A stretch of 12,522 nt of DNA from an uncultured Synergistaceae bacterium (GCA_937870605.1 CALMZW010000134.1:1-12522), one strand, 5' to 3'; shown: positions 1-6,967, numbered from the stretch's first letter. Program-made: numbers and translations. The notes: a model not told the origin generated them from the letters alone.

Positions 1-590
1 GGATAGTCCTTGGAGAAACTCTGAAAGCTTCTTTCACGGGAGCGAAAGTCGTGCGCTTCGAAAAGGTTGGTCCCGTCGTCGGTTCGGAACTTCGCCGGGA
101 AGCGGTCATCGCATTGTGCATCGCTCTTGTCGGCATTCTCCTGTATATTACGGTGCGATTCCAGTTCCGGTTTGCTGTTGTCAGTGTTCTTGCGCTTCTG
201 CACGACGCCATCATAACGCTCGGTGCCTTCAGTATCTCGGGGATGGAGGTCTCATCCACGTTCATCGCCGCTATTCTGACCATCGTCGGGTATTCGCTGA
301 ACGACACGATAGTCGTTCTGGACAGAGTCCGGGAAAACTGGAAGAACATCAGAAGCCGCGGACTTCTTGAGGTCCTCAACGAATCCGTGAACGAGACATT
401 GTCCCGGACGATCAACACGTCGCTGACGACGCTTCTTCCCGTATTTGCGCTTTTCTTTATGGGAGGCCCCGTGGTTCGTCCCTTCTCCTTCGCCATGCTG
501 ATCGGCATTGTTGTCGGAACGTACAGTTCCATCTTCATCGCCGCGGCTCTGTTGGCGGAATGGTCGATCCGCTCCCCGCAGAAGGTCTGA
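1..590 (+). CDS. secF: Protein translocase subunit SecF, C-terminal part (5' end outside window)
   Basis: SecF is an inner-membrane subunit of the SecDF complex, which uses the proton motive force to help complete protein export through SecYEG. The reading frame is open from base 3 with no stop, so the gene begins upstream of the window; the GTG at 51 is internal, because the codons before it already read as SecF. Visible family marks are VGPVVGSELRREA just before a membrane segment, then LHDAIITLGAF, the conserved GYSLNDTIVVLDRVREN stretch with its Asp residues, and the NETLSRTINTSLTTLLP segment. About five hydrophobic segments follow one another, as expected for TM2-TM6 of SecF. The gene ends at TGA 588-590 and is followed at once by a strong terminator, so it is probably the last gene of a secD-secF unit. 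Identification is firm; only the N-terminus is missing. Confidence 0.96.
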   Translation, partial: IVLGETLKASFTGAKVVRFEKVGPVVGSELRREAVIALCIALVGILLYITVRFQFRFAVVSVLALLHDAIITLGAFSISGMEVSSTFIAAILTIVGYSLNDTIVVLDRVRENWKNIRSRGLLEVLNESVNETLSRTINTSLTTLLPVFALFFMGGPVVRPFSFAMLIGIVVGTYSSIFIAAALLAEWSIRSPQKV

Positions 591-608
591 TACCGTTCGT
601 TGGCTGCA

Positions 609-650
609 GGGGGGACGGGCAGTATACAGCCCGTCCCCCCTTTCTGTATC
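609..650 (+). terminator. Intrinsic terminator after secF
   Basis: A perfect 12-bp GC-rich stem is formed by GGGGGGACGGGC (609-620) and GCCCGTCCCCCC (629-640). The loop is 8 bases, and a T-rich tract (TTTCTGT) follows. It lies 18 bases after the secF stop. It should end the upstream transcript and isolate secDF from the operon that starts downstream. Seen directly in the sequence. Confidence 0.92.
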
Positions 651-661
651 CTTTCGTCGGG

Positions 662-690
662 TTTACTTCGGCAACGGGTGAGCATAGAAT
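662..690 (+). promoter_or_regulatory. Candidate sigma-70-type promoter for the lapA-minD operon
   Basis: TTTACT (662-667) and TAGAAT (685-690) are separated by 17 bases and match the -35 and -10 consensus at 4/6 and 5/6 positions. The site lies between the secF terminator and lapA, the only gap in the window suited to a promoter for the long downstream gene run. It would predict a start near 697 and a leader of about 87 bases. The -10 overlaps the start of a possible small ORF at 689, so the two readings compete. Confidence 0.45.
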
Positions 691-787
691 GATTCAGACA
701 CGAATGCCTGTATCACGCGTCCGGGAAAGAGACGCCGGCGGTTGTGACGATATGGCGCGTTTATGGAACAAGGGGGAGAGACTATGA
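689..787 (+). CDS. Possible 32-aa small ORF upstream of and overlapping lapA
   Basis: An ATG at 689 is preceded by GGGTGAGCA (676-684), nearly the same ribosome-binding sequence found before rel, dtd and the MBL gene in this window. The frame runs 32 codons and ends at TGA 785-787, which overlaps the lapA ATG at 784 as ATGA, a typical translational-coupling arrangement. The peptide begins MIQTRMPVSRVRERDAGG; it is charged and Arg-rich, with no membrane segment or domain that I recognise. It could be a leader peptide, a small protein or chance. The candidate -10 box at 685-690 argues against translation if that promoter is the real one. Confidence 0.22.
   Translation: MIQTRMPVSRVRERDAGGCDDMARLWNKGERL
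771..780 (+). promoter_or_regulatory. Ribosome binding site that sets the lapA start
   Basis: AGGGGGAGAG lies just before ATG 784 and after the in-frame ATG at 763. It therefore supports 784 as the lapA start, which also gives a clean N-terminal membrane segment. Confidence 0.7.
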
Positions 788-1212
788 GAAGTTATACCGT
801 GGCGATCGCTTTTGCCGTGCTTGTCTCTGCGGTTTTTTCGTATCAGAATCCGGGCGACGTGACGATTCGTTTCCTGGTCTGGACGCGGCAGCTCCCGCAG
901 GGCGTCTGGGAAGTCGCCGTATTTTCGGCGGGGTGCGTTCTTATGTGGATCGTTTCTCTGTCCGCTCACCTTGAGGGGCGGGCGCGCTTCAGAAAGATCA
1001 TCCGGGAGCAGACAGAGCGTATTGCAAAGCTTGAGGATGACCGGGCGAATATTCTCAAGGCGATCAGGACAACGCCCGATGTCCTGGATCGGGCGTTTGT
1101 AACGCAAAAGGAAAACAACGGAGACATCGGCGAGGCGGACGCGCCGATCGAATCCGTTGAGAAGACGGAGACTGAGGACATCTCCTCTTTCCCGGAAAAA
1201 CAGGGAGACTAG
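784..1212 (+). CDS. lapA: LapA-domain (DUF1049) inner-membrane protein
   Basis: This is a 142-aa protein with the LapA layout. A first membrane segment covers about residues 4-19, followed by the short loop YQNPGDVTIRFLVW (the family's N-x-x-x-V-x-hydrophobic pattern). A second membrane segment covers about 41-62, and a charged helical, probably coiled-coil region about 66-92. The tail is acidic and looks disordered. In E. coli LapA works with LapB in controlling lipopolysaccharide assembly at the inner membrane; that role is carried over by family, not shown here. The start at 784 was chosen over ATG 763 because of the ribosome binding site between them. It is the first clear gene of the operon and ends 7 bases before recJ. 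The symbol reflects domain similarity only. Confidence 0.8.
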   Translation: MRSYTVAIAFAVLVSAVFSYQNPGDVTIRFLVWTRQLPQGVWEVAVFSAGCVLMWIVSLSAHLEGRARFRKIIREQTERIAKLEDDRANILKAIRTTPDVLDRAFVTQKENNGDIGEADAPIESVEKTETEDISSFPEKQGD

Positions 1213-1219
1213 AAGAAGC

Positions 1220-2875
1220 GTGTCTTCATTCTGCGAGACATCCAGGCTCCGGGTCTGCACCCCGGGAGCGTTTTCCCGCACGCTGAAGCAGGATCTTCAC
1301 TGCTCTCCTCTCGTAGCGGCACTTCTCGAAATGCGGGGATTCGATTCCGAAACCGAAATTGACCGGGCCCGAACGTGGATCAGTCCGAGTCTCGAGTTAT
1401 TGATGGGCGATGTTGACCTCGGAACGGGCGCCCTTGTTGCGAAAGAAGAATGGCTTTCGGCGGCGTCGTTCGGAAATGTCGTCGTTTACGGAGATTATGA
1501 TGTCGACGGAATCTCCGCGACTGTGCTCGCTGTTGAATTGGCGCGCGCGAAGTCGCGGGAGGTTCGCTATTTTATCCCCGAACGCCACAGCGAAGGATAC
1601 GGCATCCATCAGCGGGTGATCGCATCGCTGGCCGACATGGGGTGCAACACGCTTCTTGTCGTGGACTGCGGGACCAAAGACGGCATCGTCCTGGAAGAGG
1701 CATCGCGACAGGGCATCCGTGTGATCGTCTTCGATCATCATACTCCCGATAACGAAACGCGCCCGTATCGTGTCACCGTCAATCCTCAAATTGACGGCAA
1801 CCTTTCCGGGAGACGACTCTGTGCGGCGTCCCTTCTTTGGGCGTGGGCATGGCTTTTCGACATCGCGCCGCGTGAGCGCCTTCGAACGCTATCCGACCTT
1901 GCGGCTATGGCGACGATAGCCGATTGCATGCCTCTGGACCTTCTGAATCGCGCGATTGTCCGGGAAGGCATACGAAAGATGAACCGCGCTCCCCGCCCCG
2001 GAATTACCCGTCTTGTCCGGCGTCTCGGTCTGGAACCCGGGAATGTGAACGAAGAGCATCTGGCGATGAAGGTTATTCCGTGCCTGAACGCCGCAGGTCG
2101 GCTCGAATGCGCCGACACCGCAGTGAATGTGATGCTCGGAGTTCCCACAATGGAACGAGATGTCGAGACCCTGGTCGAACTGAACCGAAAACGTCAGACC
2201 ATTTCGACCCGTCTTGCCCGCGAAATCGGAATTCAGAGAGAAAAAGACGGCGCCCGAGTATTGTACGGAGAGGATTGGCCCGTCGGCGTACTGAGCGGAG
2301 TCGCCAGCCGCTTGTGTAACGAGAAGAGCACGCCGATCGTTCTCGCCGCGCCGACGAACGGATCCGTGCGTGGAACGCTCCGCGTTCCGGAAGGCGGAAA
2401 CGCCATGGAAATCCTCGATACGGTGTCCGCCGATCTTCTGGCGTGGGGAGGGCACAGATACGCCGCCGGTTTTTCCGTATCCTGCCAGCGATGGACGTCC
2501 GTTCGCGAGCGCCTCGAAGAATTGCTCGGCACGGTTCGGATCGAACTTCCGGAGGTGGCCGCCCTTGCGTGGCGCCCCGGGGATATCACGCTTGAGGAAT
2601 GGGAGTCCGTCGACTGCATCGCACCGTTTGGAATGGGGAATCCGTGTCCGCTGTTCTTCTTCGAAGCCAGAGGGGACGAGCGGACGTCACCGCTTGGAAA
2701 GACGGGAGAACATGTCCGTCTGGACGCCGGCGGCGTGGTTCTTCTTGCCTTCAATGGCGTGGCCCTGCTCGAACGCGACGGCGTCTGCGGTTACGTTTTT
2801 CATCCCCGGATCGATACGTGGCGCGGGACGCGAAGGATCCAATTCATCCTCGATCATGTCGTAATTGAGAACTGA
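1220..2875 (+). CDS. recJ: Single-stranded-DNA 5'-3' exonuclease RecJ
   Basis: RecJ degrades single-stranded DNA from the 5' end in recombination, mismatch and base-excision repair. The 551-aa product shows the DHH-family motifs in order: GDYDVDG (residues 91-97), VDCG (148-151), DHH (172-174), the ATIADCMPL segment, and GGHRYAAG of the DHHA1 domain (410-417). After these comes PFGMGNPCPLF and a C-terminal OB-like region ending around WRGTRRIQF. All metal-binding Asp/His motifs look intact. The frame is open further upstream to ATG 1157, but that would be out-of-frame lapA sequence. GTG 1220, 7 bases after the lapA stop, gives the usual RecJ N-terminus; its ribosome binding site is weak (AGAAGAAG or GGGAG upstream). 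The length is near the lower end for the family. Confidence 0.95.
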   Translation: MSSFCETSRLRVCTPGAFSRTLKQDLHCSPLVAALLEMRGFDSETEIDRARTWISPSLELLMGDVDLGTGALVAKEEWLSAASFGNVVVYGDYDVDGISATVLAVELARAKSREVRYFIPERHSEGYGIHQRVIASLADMGCNTLLVVDCGTKDGIVLEEASRQGIRVIVFDHHTPDNETRPYRVTVNPQIDGNLSGRRLCAASLLWAWAWLFDIAPRERLRTLSDLAAMATIADCMPLDLLNRAIVREGIRKMNRAPRPGITRLVRRLGLEPGNVNEEHLAMKVIPCLNAAGRLECADTAVNVMLGVPTMERDVETLVELNRKRQTISTRLAREIGIQREKDGARVLYGEDWPVGVLSGVASRLCNEKSTPIVLAAPTNGSVRGTLRVPEGGNAMEILDTVSADLLAWGGHRYAAGFSVSCQRWTSVRERLEELLGTVRIELPEVAALAWRPGDITLEEWESVDCIAPFGMGNPCPLFFFEARGDERTSPLGKTGEHVRLDAGGVVLLAFNGVALLERDGVCGYVFHPRIDTWRGTRRIQFILDHVVIEN

Positions 2876-2888
2876 AGGGTGAGCGTTC

Positions 2889-5204
2889 ATGGTTGACCTT
2901 CTCGGAAACATCGGAGAAATCGAACGGATAGACGCGGACGAACAGCCGCCCTGCTCCGAAGAGATAGACAGGAAGGATTCGGCGCGGCTTCGGGACAGTT
3001 ATCTCGGACGATTGCCCGAAAGTGAACGAACGATATCCGTCAAGTTCGCATGGCACGAATTGTGGTCGAAGGGAATCCACTACCTGAAACGGGACGAACT
3101 TCTGAAGCTCGGCGAATCCCTTGTCATGGCCGCGCAGTCGCATGGCGAGCAGAAACGTTCGACCGGAGATCCGTATATCGTTCATTCGATCAATGTCGCG
3201 TCTATTCTTTCCGATATGCAGCTCGATATCGACACGCTGGTCGCCGCGATTCTCCACGACGTCCTCGAGGACACGAACACGTCGAGGGAAGCGATCGCAA
3301 AGGCCTTCGGCGAGGATGTCGTCGTGCTTGTGGAAGGGGTGACCAAGCTCGGGAAGCTCCCCTTCAAGAGTTTTGAGGACTATCAGGCGGAGAATCTCAG
3401 GAAGATGTTCGTGGTAATGGCCAAGGATATCCGCGTCGTACTGATCAAGCTTGCGGACCGCCTGCACAACATGCGGACGCTCGGCGCCCTGAGAAGGGAC
3501 AAACAAATGCGAATCGCCAAGGAGACGCTCGAAATTTACGCGCCTCTTGCGCATCGGCTCGGAATCTATCAGGTCAAGCGCGGTCTCGAGGACCTTGCGT
3601 TCAAGTATTCCGATCCCGAAATGTATTACGAGATCCGGCGACGCGTGAGAAAAAAACTTCCGGAACGCGAGACGACGATCCACAAGGCGATGGAGATCCT
3701 GCAGGCTCGTTTGCAGGAAGACGGAATCGCATGCAAGGTCAAGGGGCGCGCAAAGCATTTTTACAGCATCTTCGAAAAGATGAACCGAAAGGGACTCTCC
3801 GTCGAGCAGCTCTACGATCTGCTGGCGCTTCGCGTCGTGGTCGAGTCGCTGGCCGATTGTTATACCGTCCTCGGAATCGTTCACACCATCTGGAAGCCCA
3901 TACCGGGTCAATTTGACGATTACATAGCGAACCCCAAGAACAATATGTATCAATCGCTTCATACGACCGTCGTCGGACCGACCGGAGAACCGCTCGAAGT
4001 CCAGATACGGACCTGGGAAATGAACCGTCTTGCGGAGTACGGAATTGCGGCCCACTGGAGATACAAGGAAGGCGGTTCCGGACGGGACGACCTCGATACC
4101 AAGCTCACGTGGATCCGTCAGGCGATCGAGGGAGACTATGAAGGCGGAGACCCATCCGAATTCATGGAGCGCCTCAAGGATGACGTCCTGACGTCCGAAG
4201 TTTTTGTCTTCACGCCGCAGGGAAAGGTCGTCTCTCTTCCGAAGGGATCGACACCGATCGACTTCGCCTTTGCGATACACACGCAAATCGGCACGAGATG
4301 CGTCGGGGCGATGGTCAACAACAGGATCGTCCCGATGAGCTACGAGTTGAAAAACGGCGAGATCGTCAAGATCATCACCTCCCCACAGGGCGTCCCGTCG
4401 CGTGACTGGCTCAAGGTCGCGCGCAGCGGGAAGGCGCGCGGGAAAATACGGGCGTATTTTCGGCAGATCGAGAAAACCGAACGGATCGAGAAGCTTCAGC
4501 GCGGAAGAGATCTGATCGACAAGGAGATCCAGCGACGGGGCGCGGAGCCGGTTGTCGGCGATGAGGATGTCATCGCGCTGCTCAACAGGATTGCGAAAGA
4601 CATGGGGCAGGCCAACGGAGAAGACCTTCTGGCTGCCGTCGGCTCGGGATCCCAGAGTCCGAGCGTCGTTGTCCAGAAAGTTGTCGCCAAGATGCAGCAG
4701 AGTCTTCCCCCGCAGCCCGCTCCGACCGACGCCGTGTACGAAAAAAATGCGTCGGGAAAAAAAGTGGAATCGGAAATCATCGTCGACGGAGCGGAAGGCG
4801 TTCAGGTCATCCTCGCGAGTTGCTGCCAGCCTGTTCCCGGAGATACAATCATCGGCTATACGACGCGTGTTCGCGGAATCACCATTCACCGGGTGGACTG
4901 CAGAAATCTGAAAAACGCGCACACGGAACGCGCCATAGAAGTCTCGTGGGGAGCGATCCCCTTCAACAAACGATATGTCGCGCGACTGAAACTCGACGCG
5001 TCGGACCGGAGCGGACTGTTTGCGGACATCGCTCAGGCCATAATGGCTGCAGAAGGCGGGATTGTCGGCATCAAGGCAAGCGTCGTCGGCGGCAATATCG
5101 CCCGGATGAAAGTCGAGATAAAGGTTCGGAACCTGGAACATCTGTACGCGGTGATCGCACGGCTGAACACCGTGAAGAACGTTATCGAAATCACTCGGGG
5201 GTGA
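2889..5204 (+). CDS. rel: RelA/SpoT-family (p)ppGpp synthetase/hydrolase (Rel)
   Basis: Rel makes and degrades the alarmone (p)ppGpp in response to starvation. Domains of the 771-aa protein in order: an HD hydrolase with its first His in YIVHSINVA, the HD pair at 123-124 in HDVLEDT, and a later Asp in KLADRLHNM; a nucleotidyltransferase (about 280-400) with GRAKHFYSIFEKM, NNMYQSLHTT and EVQIRT; a TGS domain (about 437-498); a zinc-finger-type region with CC at 645-646 followed by His and Cys; and a C-terminal ACT domain (about 698-771). The hydrolase residues appear complete, so it is probably bifunctional. Two oddities: the synthetase has QFDD (341-344), where bifunctional enzymes usually carry RxKD, and the HD pair lies about 45-50 residues further in than usual, implying an N-terminal extension. 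ATG 2889 follows AAGGGTGAG, 13 bases after recJ. Confidence 0.95.
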   Translation: MVDLLGNIGEIERIDADEQPPCSEEIDRKDSARLRDSYLGRLPESERTISVKFAWHELWSKGIHYLKRDELLKLGESLVMAAQSHGEQKRSTGDPYIVHSINVASILSDMQLDIDTLVAAILHDVLEDTNTSREAIAKAFGEDVVVLVEGVTKLGKLPFKSFEDYQAENLRKMFVVMAKDIRVVLIKLADRLHNMRTLGALRRDKQMRIAKETLEIYAPLAHRLGIYQVKRGLEDLAFKYSDPEMYYEIRRRVRKKLPERETTIHKAMEILQARLQEDGIACKVKGRAKHFYSIFEKMNRKGLSVEQLYDLLALRVVVESLADCYTVLGIVHTIWKPIPGQFDDYIANPKNNMYQSLHTTVVGPTGEPLEVQIRTWEMNRLAEYGIAAHWRYKEGGSGRDDLDTKLTWIRQAIEGDYEGGDPSEFMERLKDDVLTSEVFVFTPQGKVVSLPKGSTPIDFAFAIHTQIGTRCVGAMVNNRIVPMSYELKNGEIVKIITSPQGVPSRDWLKVARSGKARGKIRAYFRQIEKTERIEKLQRGRDLIDKEIQRRGAEPVVGDEDVIALLNRIAKDMGQANGEDLLAAVGSGSQSPSVVVQKVVAKMQQSLPPQPAPTDAVYEKNASGKKVESEIIVDGAEGVQVILASCCQPVPGDTIIGYTTRVRGITIHRVDCRNLKNAHTERAIEVSWGAIPFNKRYVARLKLDASDRSGLFADIAQAIMAAEGGIVGIKASVVGGNIARMKVEIKVRNLEHLYAVIARLNTVKNVIEITRG

Positions 5205-5208
5205 GCGT

Positions 5209-5670
5209 GTGCGGGCTGTGGTGCAACGTGTTTCTTCCGCATCCGTTACGGTGGATGAACGCAATGTCGGGCGTATCGGCCCGGGACTCTGCGTCCTCCT
5301 GGGCGTCCGGTCCGGAGACGGAGAGCAGGAGGCTTCCTGGATGGCGGAAAAACTGGTCAATCTGAGAATCTTCGAGGACGATAACGGAAAACTCAACCGG
5401 TCGCTTCTCGATGCAGGCGGAGCTATGCTGATTGTTTCGCAGTTCACTCTCTACGGCGATTGCCGCAAGGGACGTCGTCCGTCCTTCATCGATGCGGCGT
5501 TGCCGGACGTTGCGAATGCCATCTATGAACGGTTTGTCGAATGTGTCCGTTCCCGCGGGATCGAGGTCGCCACCGGTGAATTTCAGACACACATGGTCGT
5601 TTCCCTGTCGAATGACGGTCCCGTCACGCTGATTGTGGATTCTCCGGCGGGTGAGCGTCCATGCGCATAG
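5209..5670 (+). CDS. dtd: D-aminoacyl-tRNA deacylase
   Basis: Dtd hydrolyses D-aminoacyl-tRNAs (and glycine mischarged on tRNA-Ala), keeping wrong amino acids out of proteins. The 153-aa length and sequence match the family: MRAVVQRVSSASVTVD at the N-terminus, SQFT at residues 77-80, and the signature NDGPVT with the Gly-cisPro pair at 137-138, which provides chiral selection. The start is GTG 5209, only 4 bases after the rel stop; the rel TGA lies inside the ribosome-binding motif GGGTGAGCG, so the two genes are probably translationally coupled. A rel-dtd neighbourhood is common in bacteria. No key residue is missing. Confidence 0.96.
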   Translation: MRAVVQRVSSASVTVDERNVGRIGPGLCVLLGVRSGDGEQEASWMAEKLVNLRIFEDDNGKLNRSLLDAGGAMLIVSQFTLYGDCRKGRRPSFIDAALPDVANAIYERFVECVRSRGIEVATGEFQTHMVVSLSNDGPVTLIVDSPAGERPCA

Positions 5671-6305
5671 AACGTTTCCCTCTCGGCCCTCTCTGGACGA
5701 ACGGGTATCTCGTCGTCGGTGACGAGGGGCGGGCTTTTTTCGTCGATCCGGGGGGCGACCCGGAAGAAGTCATCGAACGCCTGCGCCGCGACGCGCTTTC
5801 GCTGGACGCGATCGTTCTTACCCACGGACACGTTGACCACATAGCGGGCGTTTCCCGACTGGCCGAAGAAACGGGGGCGATCATCGTCATATCCGAAGCG
5901 GACGCCACTATGTTGTCCGATCCCGACGAGAGCCTCTCCCGATGGCTTGGAGTCTCGTTTCCCCCGACACGGCCCGGGCGAACCATCGGCGATGGAGATC
6001 GGCTCCGCGTCGGCGGCATGGAGCTTGAGTTTTTCGAGACTCCGGGGCATACGGAGGGAAGTGTTTGCGTTCTCGTACGACACGGTGCGGAACATGTTCT
6101 TCTTTCCGGAGACACGCTTTTCGCGAGGAGCGTCGGCAGGACGGATCTCCCCGGAGGTGATTCGGACGCGCTCGAAAAATCGCTCTACAAACTGGCGTCG
6201 TTTCCCGACACGCTTCGTGTCCTTCCCGGTCACGGACCGGAAACGACAATAGGCGTCGAGAGACAGTCGAATCCCTACTGGCCTCGTCTCGGGCAGGATG
6301 CATGA
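5661..6305 (+). CDS. MBL-fold metallo-hydrolase, glyoxalase II-like
   Basis: This 214-aa metallo-beta-lactamase-fold hydrolase has a full set of metal ligands: THGHVDH (H55, H57, D59, H60), PGHT (H130), SGDT (D151) and PGHG (H191). The stretch VGRTDLPGGD after SGDTLF is typical of the YcbL/GloB-like branch that often sits beside dtd. It may hydrolyse a thioester such as S-lactoylglutathione or a related substrate, but the natural substrate cannot be told from sequence; it lacks the longer C-terminal substrate-binding domain of true glyoxalase II. ATG 5661 overlaps the end of dtd by 10 bases and is preceded by GGGTGAGCG. Its stop overlaps the radC start by 4 bases. Confidence 0.9.
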   Translation: MRIERFPLGPLWTNGYLVVGDEGRAFFVDPGGDPEEVIERLRRDALSLDAIVLTHGHVDHIAGVSRLAEETGAIIVISEADATMLSDPDESLSRWLGVSFPPTRPGRTIGDGDRLRVGGMELEFFETPGHTEGSVCVLVRHGAEHVLLSGDTLFARSVGRTDLPGGDSDALEKSLYKLASFPDTLRVLPGHGPETTIGVERQSNPYWPRLGQDA

Positions 6306-6967
6306 AAGACCGGCTTCCTTCCGCGGAAATGCCCCGTGAAAGGCTTCTTCGCGAAGGCTCACAGGCGCTCTCGCTCGTGGAACTCCTTGCGATTCTGTTA
6401 CGGACGGGAAACGCAAAACAAAATGTAATTGAGCTTTCCGAAACCGTGCTCTCTGAATTCGGAGGTCTGGACGGACTCTTTCGCGCATCGCTCTGCGAAC
6501 TGCTTCGCATTCCCGGGATTAAGAATGCGAAAGCGTGTTCCCTTGTCGCCGCTCTGGAACTGGCGCGTCGGGCGTCATTGCAGGAAGGCGGCGGAGAAGT
6601 CGTTTCCTGCGGCGAGCGGGTCGCACACTGGAGCAGTCTCCTCGCGCACGAAGAACGGGAATTCGTCGTCTTTCTCTCCCTCGACCGGAAGGGAGCCGTT
6701 ATTGACGAAAAACGCATTTCTTACGGAGGTTTGGACGGGGCCTTCGTCGATGTACAATATCTCTTGCGCCGTGCGGTTCGTCTCGATGCGAAATCGGTCG
6801 TTCTCCTTCATAATCATCCTGACGGATCCCTGCATCCGAGCGCGGAAGACCGCATTCTGACGCGTCACGTACGGGAACGCCTGATGTTGCTGTCTATCGG
6901 GCTTCAGGGGCACTATATCGTCGCGAAGGGGCGTTCTGCCTTGATCCCTTCGGACTGTGAAAGCTGA
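6302..6967 (+). CDS. radC: RadC-family JAB/MPN-domain protein
   Basis: The 221-aa protein has an N-terminal helix-hairpin-helix-like region (SLVELLAILLRTG, then LLRIPGIKNAKA) and a C-terminal JAB/MPN+ domain. The metal motif HNHPDGSLHPSAED has H170, H172, S180 and D183 at the JAMM spacing, and a Glu in EREFVVF lies about 50 residues before it, as expected for the catalytic Glu. Despite the name, a role in DNA repair is not established for the family. Two usually conserved features differ here: HNHPSG reads HNHPDG, and the RE pair usual before the JAMM motif aligns with QY (in DVQYLL). It begins at ATG 6302 inside the MBL stop and lies directly before mreB, as in B. subtilis and many others. 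Confidence 0.93.
   Translation: MKDRLPSAEMPRERLLREGSQALSLVELLAILLRTGNAKQNVIELSETVLSEFGGLDGLFRASLCELLRIPGIKNAKACSLVAALELARRASLQEGGGEVVSCGERVAHWSSLLAHEEREFVVFLSLDRKGAVIDEKRISYGGLDGAFVDVQYLLRRAVRLDAKSVVLLHNHPDGSLHPSAEDRILTRHVRERLMLLSIGLQGHYIVAKGRSALIPSDCES

Noticed and set aside
515..535. Small inverted repeat (GGAAC...GTTCC) inside secF
   Set aside because: It is a five-base stem within a conserved coding region with no T-tract, and is expected by chance.
763..783. Upstream ATG 763 for lapA
   Set aside because: The ribosome binding site at 771-780 lies downstream of it, and ATG 784 leads straight into the first membrane segment.
1157..1219. Upstream in-frame start for recJ at ATG 1157
   Set aside because: The extra residues are Arg-rich shifted lapA sequence and would overlap lapA by 56 bases; GTG 1220 fits RecJ length and operon spacing better.
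4552..5365. Long open frames in the other + frames over the 3' half of rel
   Set aside because: They are basic, low-complexity shadows of the rel reading frame. They are only mentioned as outcomes of hypothetical slippage at the A7 tracts.
2844..5447. Minus-strand open frame of 867 codons across rel and dtd
   Set aside because: It is in exact codon register with rel and is open because rel lacks TTA, CTA and TCA codons. The sense strand encodes a clearly conserved multidomain protein; the antisense product shows no recognisable domain.
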